Source: Methylovorus glucosotrophus
GTDB taxonomy: Bacteria; Pseudomonadota; Gammaproteobacteria; Burkholderiales; Methylophilaceae
DNA: 64,000 nucleotides
NCBI RefSeq assembly: GCF_009858335.1
Contig: NZ_VMSE01000001.1
Location: forward strand, 2,046,001-2,110,000
Direction: 5' to 3'
Shown: one piece after another, positions 1-10,617 of the stretch
Numbering within the stretch: the first letter of the stretch is position 1
Layout: each line of letters begins with the position of its first letter
Position numbers and translations under genes: made by a program
Notes under the pieces: generated by a model
Told to the model about the DNA's origin: nothing
Databases searched by the model: none
What the model saw: only the letters and a program-made list of their open reading frames with translations

Positions 1-1227
1 GCCATCGTCAAAAGCACCGTGCATTATCCTGCCCAGCTGGATGATGTGGTGACCTCACGCATAGACCGCGTGTTGCTGCACCCATGGCTAGGCCTGCCGC
101 TGTTTTTTGCTGCCATGTATCTGCTGTTCCAGTTCATTTTTACCTTGGGCACGCCCTTGCAGGAAGGCATTGCCTGGGCGCTTGATCTGTTCCGTGCCGA
201 TGTACTGGAGCCATTGCTGAAGAATGCGCCTGGCTGGTTCAGCGGCCTGATGCTGGATGGCATCTACAACGGCATAGGCACGGTCGCGGCATTCATTCCG
301 ATCATCGTGCTGTTTTTCCTGGTAATGACCATGGTGGAAGACAGCGGCTATCTGTCGCGCGCCGCTTTTCTGGTGGATGCGCTGATGGCCAAGATGGGCC
401 TGGATGGCCGTGGTTTTGTCATGATGCTGATGGGCTTTGGCTGTAATGTGCCGGCCCTGATGGGAACCCGGGTCATGCGTTCGCGCAATATGCGCCTGCT
501 CACCATGCTGGTCATCCCGCTTTCGCTTTGCTCGGCCCGCCTGCAGGTTTTCCTGTTCATGACGGCCACGCTGTTCACACCCAAGCAGGCACCGCTGGTG
601 CTGTTTTCGCTCTACATGGTGAGCTTTGCCACCATTTTCCTGACGGCGGTGATTTATAAAGGCCGCTATAGCAGCACCGAGCCGTTTATTCTGGAGCTGC
701 CGCCTTATCGTTTCCCCACGCCACGCCAGATATGGCTGCGCGGCTGGCAAGAGGTGCGCCACTTCCTCACTCGAGCCAGCAAGTTCATCATCATCGGGGT
801 GCTGCTGGTCTGGGCGCTAACCAACTTCCCTAGCGACGTTCCTGCCGCCAGTACAGGCACCATTGCCGGCATGATAGGCACCTGGCTGGCGCCCGTGCTC
901 AACCCGGTTGGCATCGACGGCCAGCTGGCGATAGCGCTGATTTTTGGCTTTGTGGCAAAGGAAATCGTCGTGGGCGCGCTCGCCGTCATCTATGGCCTGC
1001 AGGGCGATGCCCTGATGCAAGTCATGGCAACCAAGCTGGACTGGGTGCAAGGCATGAGCTTCATGCTGTTCACGCTGATCTACACCCCCTGCCTCTCCAC
1101 CATTGCCACGCTCAAAAACGAGTCCAAAAGCATAGGCTTCATGATGCTCTCGCTGTTATGGTCGCTGGGCCTGGCGTGGGTAGTGAGCTTTGTGTTTTAC
1201 CAGACGGCGCGTGCACTAGGGTATTAG
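1..1227 (+). CDS. feoB: Ferrous iron transporter FeoB, C-terminal part (cut by window edge)
   Basis: This is the C-terminal 408 residues of the GTP-driven inner-membrane Fe2+ transporter FeoB. The reading frame is open from base 1, so the N-terminal G domain lies outside the window. What remains is the membrane domain with its two inverted 'gate' repeats: GFGCNVPALMGTR around residue 145 and the matching YTPCLSTIATLKNES near residue 365, each with the conserved pore cysteine. Several long hydrophobic helices surround them. The family assignment is clear. A GTG at position 19 could be read as a start but would cut the protein mid-domain. A strong terminator follows about 35 bases after the stop, so no downstream gene is co-transcribed. 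Confidence 0.95.
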   Translation, partial: AIVKSTVHYPAQLDDVVTSRIDRVLLHPWLGLPLFFAAMYLLFQFIFTLGTPLQEGIAWALDLFRADVLEPLLKNAPGWFSGLMLDGIYNGIGTVAAFIPIIVLFFLVMTMVEDSGYLSRAAFLVDALMAKMGLDGRGFVMMLMGFGCNVPALMGTRVMRSRNMRLLTMLVIPLSLCSARLQVFLFMTATLFTPKQAPLVLFSLYMVSFATIFLTAVIYKGRYSSTEPFILELPPYRFPTPRQIWLRGWQEVRHFLTRASKFIIIGVLLVWALTNFPSDVPAASTGTIAGMIGTWLAPVLNPVGIDGQLAIALIFGFVAKEIVVGALAVIYGLQGDALMQVMATKLDWVQGMSFMLFTLIYTPCLSTIATLKNESKSIGFMMLSLLWSLGLAWVVSFVFYQTARALGY

Positions 1228-1261
1228 CCAGCGGACAACACACGCCTGGCAGCAGAATGAC

Positions 1262-1298
1262 AAAAGGCCCTACGCCATGGCGTAGGGCCTTTTGTTTT
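1262..1298 (+). terminator. Rho-independent terminator after feoB
   Basis: A perfect 32-base palindrome (1262-1293, arms AAAAGGCCCTACGCC/GGCGTAGGGCCTTTT around AT) is followed by a T-rich run. It lies 35 bases after the feoB stop. It faces the convergent DUF486 gene and is T-rich on both strands, so it may act in both directions. Confidence 0.85.
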
Positions 1299-1349
1299 AT
1301 TGAATGTCCGTTCATGACGAACGCCGGGCACTTAACTGACTTACCTGAC

Positions 1350-1691
1350 TTAACTCCGAAACATGAAATATACCGCGCCCAGCAGGCACAAACCCGCCCA
1401 CAGATAATCCAGTTTGAGTGGCTGATGCATGTAAAACACGGCAAACGGCACAAAAACCATCAGCGTGATGACTTCCTGCAGCACCTTGAGTTGGCCCAGG
1501 GAGAGCACGGTAAAGCCTGCGCGGTTGGCAGGCACCTGAAACATGTATTCGACAAACGCGACCAGCCAGCTGAGAAATGCAGCGACATACCAGGGTTTGT
1601 CATTGAGGCTTTTAAGGTGGGCGTACCATGCAAACGTCATGAAGACGTTTGACATGGTCAGCAACAGCACTGTCTTGGCAATGACCGGCAT
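1350..1691 (-). CDS. DUF486 small membrane protein (DMT-like)
   Basis: A 113-residue, strongly hydrophobic protein with about four predicted transmembrane helices. It matches the DUF486 (PF04342) family of small drug/metabolite-transporter-like proteins of unknown function. Conserved-looking features are the N-terminal helix with MSNVFMTFAWYAHLK, the central FVEYMFQVPANR segment and the C-terminal YFMFR. The length is normal for the family. It lies downstream of glnB on the same strand with a short gap, so read-through from the nadE-glnB run is possible. No function is assigned beyond the family. Confidence 0.75.
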   Translation of the reverse strand: MPVIAKTVLLLTMSNVFMTFAWYAHLKSLNDKPWYVAAFLSWLVAFVEYMFQVPANRAGFTVLSLGQLKVLQEVITLMVFVPFAVFYMHQPLKLDYLWAGLCLLGAVYFMFRS

Positions 1692-1720
1692 AAAGAGGAT
1701 CTAGCCCACCTGGGGCCAGC

Positions 1721-3714
<1,994 letters not shown>

Positions 3715-3724
3715 CTGCGATTTA

Positions 3725-4702
3725 CTAATAGCTTCCACCTGCATCTTTGATGAGTTGTACGATTTCTGCGTTGCCACCCTTGAGGGCATATACCAGGGCT
3801 GTCAGTCCGTATTGATCCTTGGTTTTGACATTGGCGCCGCGCTCTAGCATCAGTTTGACCATAGAGACCGAGCCATTGTCCACCGCCAGCTGCAATAGCG
3901 GCGTGCCTTCGGAATCGCGATGATTGACGTCAGCGCCGTTGTCCAGCAGCACAGTAGCAGCATCGACATTCGACTTCTTGACCGCCCAGGTGAGCGCAGT
4001 CCATTTGGAGCTATCCTGCTCATTGACCTTGGCACCACGCTCCAGCAGCAGCTTCACCGCAGCGGCATTGCCTTCGCGGGCTGCCCACATCAGGGCCGTG
4101 GCGCCGAAACGATCCCGGGCACGCATGTCCGCCCCGTTATCAATCAGGGTATTGATCGTGGGCAAGTCGCCATTCTTGGCGGCATACATCAGCACGCTCT
4201 TGCCATCGTCACTCTTGGCGCTGGCGTCTACGCCATTCTTCACCAGCAGATCCACCATCTCGCTGTAGCCAGAGGTGGCGGCCATGCCCAATGCACTCCA
4301 GCCGGATTCATCGCGAATCTTGGGGTCGGCGCCGTTTTCCAGCAGCACTTTTGCCGTGGCCACAAAGTTCTTTTTGGCCGCCATCATCAGCGCTGTCCAG
4401 CCGCCGTTATCCTTGGCATTGACGTTGGCGCCCTTCTGCAGCAGCAGCTTGACCACATCAGCCTTGTCCTTGCGCGCCGCATACATCAGCGCGGTCACGC
4501 CATCGGCATCCTTGGTGTTGGGGCTGGCGCCGCTGTCCAGAATGGCTTTGACCGTGGCGATATCGCCTTTGGAAGATACCGTCAGCAAATAGGGAATCTG
4601 CTCGGCGGCCTGCGCGACGGGCAAGGCTAATGGCAATGCCAGCATGGGAGCTGCCAGGGCCAGCAGGAGTTTTATTGCAACCTTGTCAGGATAGCGCCGC
4701 AT
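3725..4702 (-). CDS. Exported ankyrin-repeat protein
   Basis: A 325-residue protein with an N-terminal signal peptide (charged MRRYPDK, hydrophobic core, AQA cleavage region near residue 32), so it is probably periplasmic. The rest is about eight ankyrin repeats of 33 residues with recurring GxTALMxAAxxGxxxxVxLLLxxGA. The binding partner is unknown. It lies 15 bases after sucD and 10 bases before nadE on the same strand, inside what looks like a sucC-sucD-ankyrin-nadE-glnB transcription unit. A second, shorter exported ankyrin protein is encoded at 12380-12862. Confidence 0.8.
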   Translation of the reverse strand: MRRYPDKVAIKLLLALAAPMLALPLALPVAQAAEQIPYLLTVSSKGDIATVKAILDSGASPNTKDADGVTALMYAARKDKADVVKLLLQKGANVNAKDNGGWTALMMAAKKNFVATAKVLLENGADPKIRDESGWSALGMAATSGYSEMVDLLVKNGVDASAKSDDGKSVLMYAAKNGDLPTINTLIDNGADMRARDRFGATALMWAAREGNAAAVKLLLERGAKVNEQDSSKWTALTWAVKKSNVDAATVLLDNGADVNHRDSEGTPLLQLAVDNGSVSMVKLMLERGANVKTKDQYGLTALVYALKGGNAEIVQLIKDAGGSY

Positions 4703-4717
4703 GTGATTCCTTTGTGA

Positions 4718-5605
4718 TCAATTCGCTGGGGTCGCGGCCTTGATGGCCGCTTGTACTGCTTCGCCGAGTCCGGCTGGTGAGCTGGCGACAATAACACCCG
4801 CCTGCTCCAGTGCCCGTATCTTGTCTTCTGCCTTGCCGCTACCACCGGAGATAATCGCACCGGCATGGCCCATGCGCTTGCCCTTGGGCGCCGTCTGGCC
4901 GGCAATATAGCCTGCCACTGGCTTGGTCACATGCTGCTTGATGTACTCGGCAGCCGCCTCTTCGTCCGCCCCGCCGATCTCGCCCACCATGATGATGGCT
5001 TCGGTTTCGGGGTCTTGTTCAAACAATGCCAGGCAATCAATAAAATTCATGCCGCGGATCGGGTCGCCGCCTATGCCGACACAGGTGGACTGGCCCAGGC
5101 CCAAGGCAGTGGTCTGGTGTACCGCTTCATACGTGAGGGTGCCGGAGCGGGAAACAATACCCACCTTGCCACGCAGGTGGATGCTGCCCGGCATGATGCC
5201 GATTTTACAGGCATCGGGCGTAATGACGCCTGGGCAGTTGGGGCCGATCAGACGGGCTCCATTGGCCTTCAGCGCGGCCTTGACATTGAGCATGTCCAGC
5301 ACGGGGATGCCCTCGGTAATACAGACGATCAGCGGAACACCCGCATCACAGGCCTCGAGGATGGAGTCAGCAGCAAAAGGTGGCGGCACGTAGATCACCG
5401 ACGCATTGGCACCAGTTTCACGCACGGCATCGCGCATGGTATTGAATACGGGTAAATCCAGATGCTGCTGACCGCCCTTGCCGGGAGTCACACCGCCTAC
5501 CATGCGGGTGCCATAGGCCAACGCCTGCTCGGAATGAAAAGTACCCTGCTTGCCGGTAAACCCCTGGCACAGGACCTTGGTATGTTGATCAACCAGAATT
5601 GCCAT
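4718..5605 (-). CDS. sucD: Succinyl-CoA synthetase alpha subunit
   Basis: A 295-residue subunit of ADP-forming succinyl-CoA synthetase, which interconverts succinyl-CoA and succinate with substrate-level phosphorylation. It has the N-terminal CoA-binding Rossmann region ([10 protein letters not shown]), the IGPNCPGVI segment and the C-terminal phosphohistidine loop [12 protein letters not shown]. It begins 2 bases after the sucC stop, so the two subunits are translationally coupled. The related malate thiokinase (MtkA) cannot be fully excluded by eye. No serine-cycle gene lies nearby, so SucD is the better call. Confidence 0.93.
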   Translation of the reverse strand: MAILVDQHTKVLCQGFTGKQGTFHSEQALAYGTRMVGGVTPGKGGQQHLDLPVFNTMRDAVRETGANASVIYVPPPFAADSILEACDAGVPLIVCITEGIPVLDMLNVKAALKANGARLIGPNCPGVITPDACKIGIMPGSIHLRGKVGIVSRSGTLTYEAVHQTTALGLGQSTCVGIGGDPIRGMNFIDCLALFEQDPETEAIIMVGEIGGADEEAAAEYIKQHVTKPVAGYIAGQTAPKGKRMGHAGAIISGGSGKAEDKIRALEQAGVIVASSPAGLGEAVQAAIKAATPAN

Positions 5606-5607
5606 GA

Positions 5608-6786
5608 TTACGCTTTCACTGCTGCATTATTGACGGCACGCACCGCCTGTTGGGCGGCATCGGTCAAGCCGGCTGCCGAGATAATCGAGAGACCGCTTTC
5701 GCTCAGCATCTTTCTGCCAAGCTCAACGTTTGTACCTTCGAGACGGACGACAACCGGAATCTGTATGCCGACTTCTTTCACCGCGGTAATGATGCCTTCG
5801 GCAATGATGTCGCAACGCATAATGCCGCCGAAGATATTCACCAGGATGGCCTTGACGTTGCTATCAGCCAGAATGATCTTGAACGCGCGCGCCACAGTGG
5901 CGGCCGTTGCGCCACCGCCCACATCCAGAAAGTTGGCAGGCGCGCCACCATGCAGCTTGATCAGGTCCATGGTGGCCATGGCAAGCCCGGCGCCGTTGAC
6001 CATACAGCCGATGTTGCCGTTGAGTGCAATGTAATTGAGTCCGGCGTTGTGCGCTTCGGCTTCCTTGGCATCGTCCTGGCTCCAGTCGCGCTGCTCGGCC
6101 AGGGCCTTCTGCCGGTAAAGCGCGTTGTCGTCCACGCTCATCTTGCAATCCAGTGCCACCAGCGCACCTTCGCTGGTCACCACCAGCGGATTGATCTCCA
6201 GCAAGGCGAGGTCGTTTTCCTTGAAAAGCTTGTACAAGCCCTTGGCGAGGCGCACAAAGGCGGCAATCTGCTCACCGGCCAACCCTAAGCCAAACGCCAG
6301 GTTGCGGGCCTGAAAATCCACCAGACCATTCAAGGGGTCGCACACTTCTTGCAGAATTTTTTCCGGCTGAGTGGCGGCGATGTCTTCAATATCCATGCCG
6401 CCCGCCGCCGAGGCTACCATCACCACGCGCTCCAGGCTGCGATCCACCAGCAGGGAGAGATACAGCTCACGCGCAATCGGCAAGGTCTGCTCCACCAGCA
6501 CCTGCAATACAGGCTGACCATCCGGCGCATTCTGATACGTGACCAGTGGCTTGCCGAGCAAGCTGGCGGCCACCGCTTCCACATCCTGATACGACTTCAC
6601 CACCTTGACGCCACCGGCCTTGCCGCGGCCACCCGCGTGAATCTGCGCCTTCACCACCCAGGCATCGCCACCAATGCTCTTGGCGGCCTCAACGGCGGAT
6701 TGGGGATTCTCTGCGACCTGACTCTGGGGAATGGGCAAACCGTAGCGCTGCAATAGGCTTTTGGCCTGATACTCGTGCAAATTCAT
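5608..6786 (-). CDS. sucC: Succinyl-CoA synthetase beta subunit
   Basis: A 392-residue ATP-grasp subunit that pairs with SucD. The N-terminus [16 protein letters not shown], the nucleotide-binding segment [15 protein letters not shown], the LEINPLVVT metal-binding motif and the glycine-rich FLDVGGGA and [11 protein letters not shown] motifs are all typical. The length is close to E. coli SucC (388). It is the first gene of the minus-strand run that ends with glnB. The upstream region is shared with the divergent serB gene. No strong ribosome binding site is visible before the ATG. Confidence 0.94.
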   Translation of the reverse strand: MNLHEYQAKSLLQRYGLPIPQSQVAENPQSAVEAAKSIGGDAWVVKAQIHAGGRGKAGGVKVVKSYQDVEAVAASLLGKPLVTYQNAPDGQPVLQVLVEQTLPIARELYLSLLVDRSLERVVMVASAAGGMDIEDIAATQPEKILQEVCDPLNGLVDFQARNLAFGLGLAGEQIAAFVRLAKGLYKLFKENDLALLEINPLVVTSEGALVALDCKMSVDDNALYRQKALAEQRDWSQDDAKEAEAHNAGLNYIALNGNIGCMVNGAGLAMATMDLIKLHGGAPANFLDVGGGATAATVARAFKIILADSNVKAILVNIFGGIMRCDIIAEGIITAVKEVGIQIPVVVRLEGTNVELGRKMLSESGLSIISAAGLTDAAQQAVRAVNNAAVKA

Positions 6787-6889
6787 AGAAGGGGCTTAGT
6801 GTGGATGCAATACCGCATTTTCGCGCAATTCGGCCTATTGCGCCAGTGCAGATAGCGGCCCGGAAGCCGCATGCAGAGCCCGCGCAATG

Positions 6890-6895
6890 TATAAT
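6890..6895 (+). promoter_or_regulatory. Putative -10 element for serB
   Basis: A perfect TATAAT lies 32 bases before the serB ATG, in the gap between divergent sucC and serB. The -35 region is poor, so confidence is limited. Confidence 0.35.
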
Positions 6896-6927
6896 GCCAG
6901 CCTTACTCACAGACTTCGATCCCTGCC

Positions 6928-7770
6928 ATGCGTCTCGTTGTTCAAGGCTCTGCCATTAGCTTCTCGCACCTCGCCCACTTGCACCAGCTCAGCGGTGCCC
7001 AGCAAGGGCTGCAATTCACGCAACTGGCCGAGCATGCCTACAGCCTGCCACGACAAACCGAAGCGCAGCAAAACGTCATCGCCTTCTGTCGCGAGCAACA
7101 GATTGACTGCGCCTATGTTGATGACAAGCACACCCTCAAGCGCTTCGGCCTGGCGGTGATGGACATGGACTCCACCCTCATCAGCATTGAATGCATAGAC
7201 GAGATCGCCGATATGTACGGCCTCAAACCACAAGTCGCCGCCATTACCGAAAGCGCCATGCGTGGTGAAATCGAATTCGCCGAAAGCCTGCGCCGCCGCG
7301 TGGCCCTGCTGGAAGGCCTGGAAGACTCCGCCCTGCAACGCGTCATCGACGAGCGACTGCAACTCAACCCCGGCGCCCAGACCTGGATAGACGCCTGCCG
7401 CGAAAACGGCATACGCACCATGCTGGTATCTGGGGGTTTTGATTTCTTTGCAGACAAGGTAAAAGCCATGCTGGGCCTGGACTATGCCCAGGCCAACTCC
7501 CTGGAAATCGTGAACGGCAAACTCACGGGCAAGGTGCTCGGCCATATCGTCGACGCCCAGGCCAAGGCCGATTTTCTGATCGCCACCCGCGACAAACTAG
7601 GACTGAGCGCGGATCAGGTAGTCGCCATTGGTGACGGTGCCAACGACCTCAAGATGATGTCCGTCGCCACTGCGGGTGTCGCGTATCATGCCAAACCTAT
7701 CGTGCAGCAGCAGGCCTCTTATGCGCTGAATCATGTTGGTTTGGAAGGCCTGGTCGGGTTGTTCAGTTAA
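6928..7770 (+). CDS. serB: Phosphoserine phosphatase
   Basis: A 280-residue HAD-superfamily enzyme that makes L-serine from phosphoserine, the last step of the phosphorylated serine pathway. Visible motifs are motif I DMDSTLIS (nucleophile and general-acid Asp near residues 76-78), motif II SGGFDFF, and motif III/IV GDGANDLKM. The N-terminal 70 residues form the short variable domain seen in many proteobacterial SerB proteins. The ATG at 6928 follows a region with a TATAAT. The gene is monocistronic and ends in a bidirectional terminator. Confidence 0.93.
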   Translation: MRLVVQGSAISFSHLAHLHQLSGAQQGLQFTQLAEHAYSLPRQTEAQQNVIAFCREQQIDCAYVDDKHTLKRFGLAVMDMDSTLISIECIDEIADMYGLKPQVAAITESAMRGEIEFAESLRRRVALLEGLEDSALQRVIDERLQLNPGAQTWIDACRENGIRTMLVSGGFDFFADKVKAMLGLDYAQANSLEIVNGKLTGKVLGHIVDAQAKADFLIATRDKLGLSADQVVAIGDGANDLKMMSVATAGVAYHAKPIVQQQASYALNHVGLEGLVGLFS

Positions 7771-7792
7771 CCATCCGTCTGCGTCATAAACG

Positions 7793-7826
7793 AAAAAAAA
7801 CCGCCTTTGGACAGGCGGTTTTTTTA
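7793..7826. terminator. Bidirectional terminator between serB and the SMP-30-like gene
   Basis: An A8 tract, the CCGCCT/AGGCGG stem with a six-base loop, and a T7 tract form a symmetric terminator. It serves serB on the plus strand and the convergent exported-protein operon on the minus strand. A second hairpin (7828-7852, arms ACCAGCGC/GCGCTGGT) follows directly. Confidence 0.85.
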
Positions 7827-7859
7827 TACCAGCGCCACTTGATTGCGCTGGTCGCGAGC

Positions 7860-8732
7860 TTAGTGTTTCTTGGGATGCAAAGGCAGCCACACTACTTCGC
7901 CTGCTTTCATGTCAGGCACGATGAGGTATTTTTCATCTTTGCTGAGGGCAATGTCGGCAGAAGCCTTGAATCCATCCTTCAGCAGTTTCACTTCATCGTC
8001 GTGACCCAGTTCAAATACCTTGCCGTTTTTCCAGTCGCTGACGTAGATAACGCCGGAGCTGGCATGCACCAGGCCATCACCACCGCCAAAACCTTCCGCG
8101 AGCTTGGTGAGCTTTTTGGATTTCATGTTGTAGCTGTAGAGGATGCCGGAGGCAAAGTCGACATCGAGCAGAACATCGCCGGTATCATCCACCACCAGGC
8201 CATTGGGGCTGAGTACCTTGGGATCCTGTTTGCCGTCGATCACCAGCGTGACCTTGCCGGCCTTGTCCAGGCGATAAATGGCGCCACCGCTGCCGGTGTT
8301 GATATCGCCACTGTCGCTGACGTAGAGATTGCCTTTGGGATCGGGCTCAATGTCATTCAGGAACTGCGGCGTCACCGGGAATGCCTTGGCATCGGCAAAC
8401 ACTTCCCACTTGCCGTCGGGTTTGACCTTGAGCACGCGCGCCTTGTCGGTGACATAAATATCCTGCCCGATAATCGCCAGGCCTTTGGGGTCATCCATGC
8501 CGGTCGCGAATACGCTGACCTTGCCATCGGGTGAGATGACGCTGATCTGACCATCGCCATCCTTGCCGAATTCGCCGATTTCAGAGACAAATACGCGGCC
8601 ATCCTTGGTTTGCAGCACGGATTCTGGCGTTTTGAAGCCGCCTATGGTTTTGCCTTCGTGGGCATGCGCCAGCGGCGCGAACAGCACGGACAACGCGAGC
8701 GCAAGCGGGGTGAGACGGGGAATTCGGGTCAT
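7860..8732 (-). CDS. Exported SMP-30/gluconolactonase-like beta-propeller protein
   Basis: A 290-residue protein with a clear signal peptide (MTRIPRLTPLALALSVLFAPLAHA). The mature part is made of repeated beta-propeller blades with the xxDGRVFVSE, GDIYVTD, GNLYVSDSG and GVIYVSDWKNG strands typical of SMP-30/NHL proteins. The likely site of action is the periplasm. The substrate is unknown; a sugar lactonase is one option given the GSDH-type dehydrogenase gene in the same operon, whose product could be a lactone. It is the last gene of the five-gene exported operon and starts 21 bases after the previous gene. Confidence 0.7.
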   Translation of the reverse strand: MTRIPRLTPLALALSVLFAPLAHAHEGKTIGGFKTPESVLQTKDGRVFVSEIGEFGKDGDGQISVISPDGKVSVFATGMDDPKGLAIIGQDIYVTDKARVLKVKPDGKWEVFADAKAFPVTPQFLNDIEPDPKGNLYVSDSGDINTGSGGAIYRLDKAGKVTLVIDGKQDPKVLSPNGLVVDDTGDVLLDVDFASGILYSYNMKSKKLTKLAEGFGGGDGLVHASSGVIYVSDWKNGKVFELGHDDEVKLLKDGFKASADIALSKDEKYLIVPDMKAGEVVWLPLHPKKH

Positions 8733-8753
8733 GGCGTATATCTCCTGGGTTGG

Positions 8754-9341
8754 TTATTTAGGGCTTGTTATGGAAGGCAGCACGCTCACCATGGAACACG
8801 GGGTAGCGGTTTCGTTGGAGGGAATGCCATTTTTCACGGCATCGCTGAAGGCGGGGTCGGCTTTCATCTTGGTTACCACTTGTTGCATGGCGAGCTTGTA
8901 GGATTGCTCCACCTGATAGGCAGGCACAACATCCAGATAGCCGGTTTTCTGCGACTCGCCGACATAGGTGCCTATCGGCTTGCCGCTACCACTATAAGCG
9001 CTGACGATAATGGTGCCGTAGAAAATCTTCATGTGCGGGTTGTAGAACATCTTGGGCTGGAGCTTGACCAGCGTATTGCCGACCAGATTGCTCTCGCACA
9101 TGCCGACCTTGCCAAACTCGGCCCCCATCACCTCTTTGGCAACCGGCTCTACTGCCGGGCCCTGGGCAAACCAGTAGTCGTTGTAAAACTGCCAGAGCTT
9201 GATCGGGTGCTGGTATTCCTGCGGATTGATGTAAATCAGCATATCGGCTGGCTTGGTGGCCGCTTCATCCGCCAGCGCCATGGCTTGCACCGGTAAGAGC
9301 CCGGCAACCAGCCAGGAGAGTAAATGCAGTTTGTGTTTCAT
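8754..9341 (-). CDS. Exported protein of unknown function
   Basis: A 195-residue protein with a signal peptide (MKHKLHLLSWLVAGLLPVQAMALA). I do not recognise the mature domain. It has a single mid-protein cysteine (MCESNLVG) and another near the C-terminus (TPCSMVS). It also has aromatic-rich stretches (WQFYNDYWF, MKIFYGTIIVSAYSGSG) suggesting beta structure. The ATG at 9341 was chosen because AAGGAAAG lies six bases upstream; the in-frame ATG at 9356 falls at this Shine-Dalgarno site. It lies between the GSDH-family and SMP-30-like genes with gaps of 24 and 21 bases, so it is probably functionally linked to them. Confidence 0.65.
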   Translation of the reverse strand: MKHKLHLLSWLVAGLLPVQAMALADEAATKPADMLIYINPQEYQHPIKLWQFYNDYWFAQGPAVEPVAKEVMGAEFGKVGMCESNLVGNTLVKLQPKMFYNPHMKIFYGTIIVSAYSGSGKPIGTYVGESQKTGYLDVVPAYQVEQSYKLAMQQVVTKMKADPAFSDAVKNGIPSNETATPCSMVSVLPSITSPK

Positions 9342-9365
9342 GGTACTTTCCTTCATTAAAAACGA

Positions 9366-10595
9366 TTACTTGCCCTGATAGCGTATGCGATACACCAGGC
9401 CGGAGCGGTCATCTGACACATACAAGGCACCATCCGGGCCAATCAGTGTATCCACCGGGCGTCCCCAGGCCGCGTTTCCTTGCAGCCAGCCAGTGGCAAA
9501 ATCCGTGACTTCAACGGGTTGATTGTGCTTGAATTTAACACGTACCAGTTTGTATCCCGAGGGATTTACCCGGTTCCACGAGCCATGCAGTGCCACGATG
9601 GCATCCTGCTGGTAATCCCTGGGGAACCCGCTTTGATTCAGGAACGTAATGCCCAGTGGCGTGGAGTGCGCGTCAAAGGTGATGGCAGGCGGCTGCATGG
9701 CATCACAGAATCCGCTGGGGCCCTCAAAGTTAGGATCCGGCACGCGCTGGCCCCAGCAATGCGGCCAGCCATAGTTCTTTCCAGACTCAATCTGGTTCAG
9801 ATGTTCAGGCGGAATATCATCATTCACGCGCCCGCCACGGGTTTCCGAGCGCATATCTGCACCATTGTTGGTAGCAAACATGACCTGCGTTTGCGGATTC
9901 CAGGCAAAGCCCTGTGAATTGCGCAGCCCGCTCGCCCACACGGCTGACTGGGCATGGCGTCCCAGCGTCATCAATGCCCCGGCAGGCTTGCCATCCACGG
10001 TATAGCGCAGAATAGCCGCACGGCTAGGGTCTTGCTCCACGCAAACATTGCAGCTGGAGCCAACATTGAGATAGAGATAACCATCCGGCCCCTGCCTGAT
10101 GGTCTTGAGCGTATGCCCACCTGTCGCCAGTCCACTGATGATGGGTTGGGCTTTGCTAGCGGGCCATTTGCCGCCCTGCTGCTCCAGCCTGACTACGCCA
10201 TCCTGATTTGCCACCAGCAGCTGTTTATCCACAAAAACAATGCCGTTGGGCGCATTCAGCTTGTCTGCCACCACCACGGTTTCATCGGCTTTGCCGTCCT
10301 TGTCGCGGTCAGGCAGCATCAGCACCTGGCCACCCATACCGGTAGTGAGATAGAGATTGCCATCCGGGCCGAATGCCATCATGCGCGGGCCGCTGAAATA
10401 CCCTTCGCCCGGATTCACACGGGCAAACACATTCAGGCTGAAGCCAGCAGGCAAGCGCACGGCACTCGCCACATCTGCCGGGATGGGCGCCTCAACGGCC
10501 TGATCGGCATGGCTGCTGGCAGATGCGACGGTCATGATCACCGCCAGCATCATGCAGAATCCGCCGAACGGACGTCGAATACTCGGCTTGGGCAT
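9366..10595 (-). CDS. Exported PQQ-type sugar/sorbosone dehydrogenase-like protein (GSDH family)
   Basis: A 409-residue protein with a signal peptide (hydrophobic FCMMLAVIMTVASASSHA, cleavage near residue 30), so it is periplasmic. The mature part is a six-bladed propeller of the glucose/sorbosone dehydrogenase family (PF07995). The signatures LPAGFSLNVFA, GPDGNLYLTTG, WASGLRNSQGFAW (the conserved Arg-Asn region), NYGWPHCWG and GPDGALYVSDD are present. Family members are often PQQ-dependent, which fits a methylotroph that makes PQQ for methanol dehydrogenase. The substrate is unknown. An unusual CNVC motif occurs near residue 180. The neighbouring cytochrome c and FccB genes may encode electron acceptors. 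Confidence 0.75.
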   Translation of the reverse strand: MPKPSIRRPFGGFCMMLAVIMTVASASSHADQAVEAPIPADVASAVRLPAGFSLNVFARVNPGEGYFSGPRMMAFGPDGNLYLTTGMGGQVLMLPDRDKDGKADETVVVADKLNAPNGIVFVDKQLLVANQDGVVRLEQQGGKWPASKAQPIISGLATGGHTLKTIRQGPDGYLYLNVGSSCNVCVEQDPSRAAILRYTVDGKPAGALMTLGRHAQSAVWASGLRNSQGFAWNPQTQVMFATNNGADMRSETRGGRVNDDIPPEHLNQIESGKNYGWPHCWGQRVPDPNFEGPSGFCDAMQPPAITFDAHSTPLGITFLNQSGFPRDYQQDAIVALHGSWNRVNPSGYKLVRVKFKHNQPVEVTDFATGWLQGNAAWGRPVDTLIGPDGALYVSDDRSGLVYRIRYQGK

Positions 10596-10617
10596 TCACT
10601 TGCTCCTGTAAAGGTTG

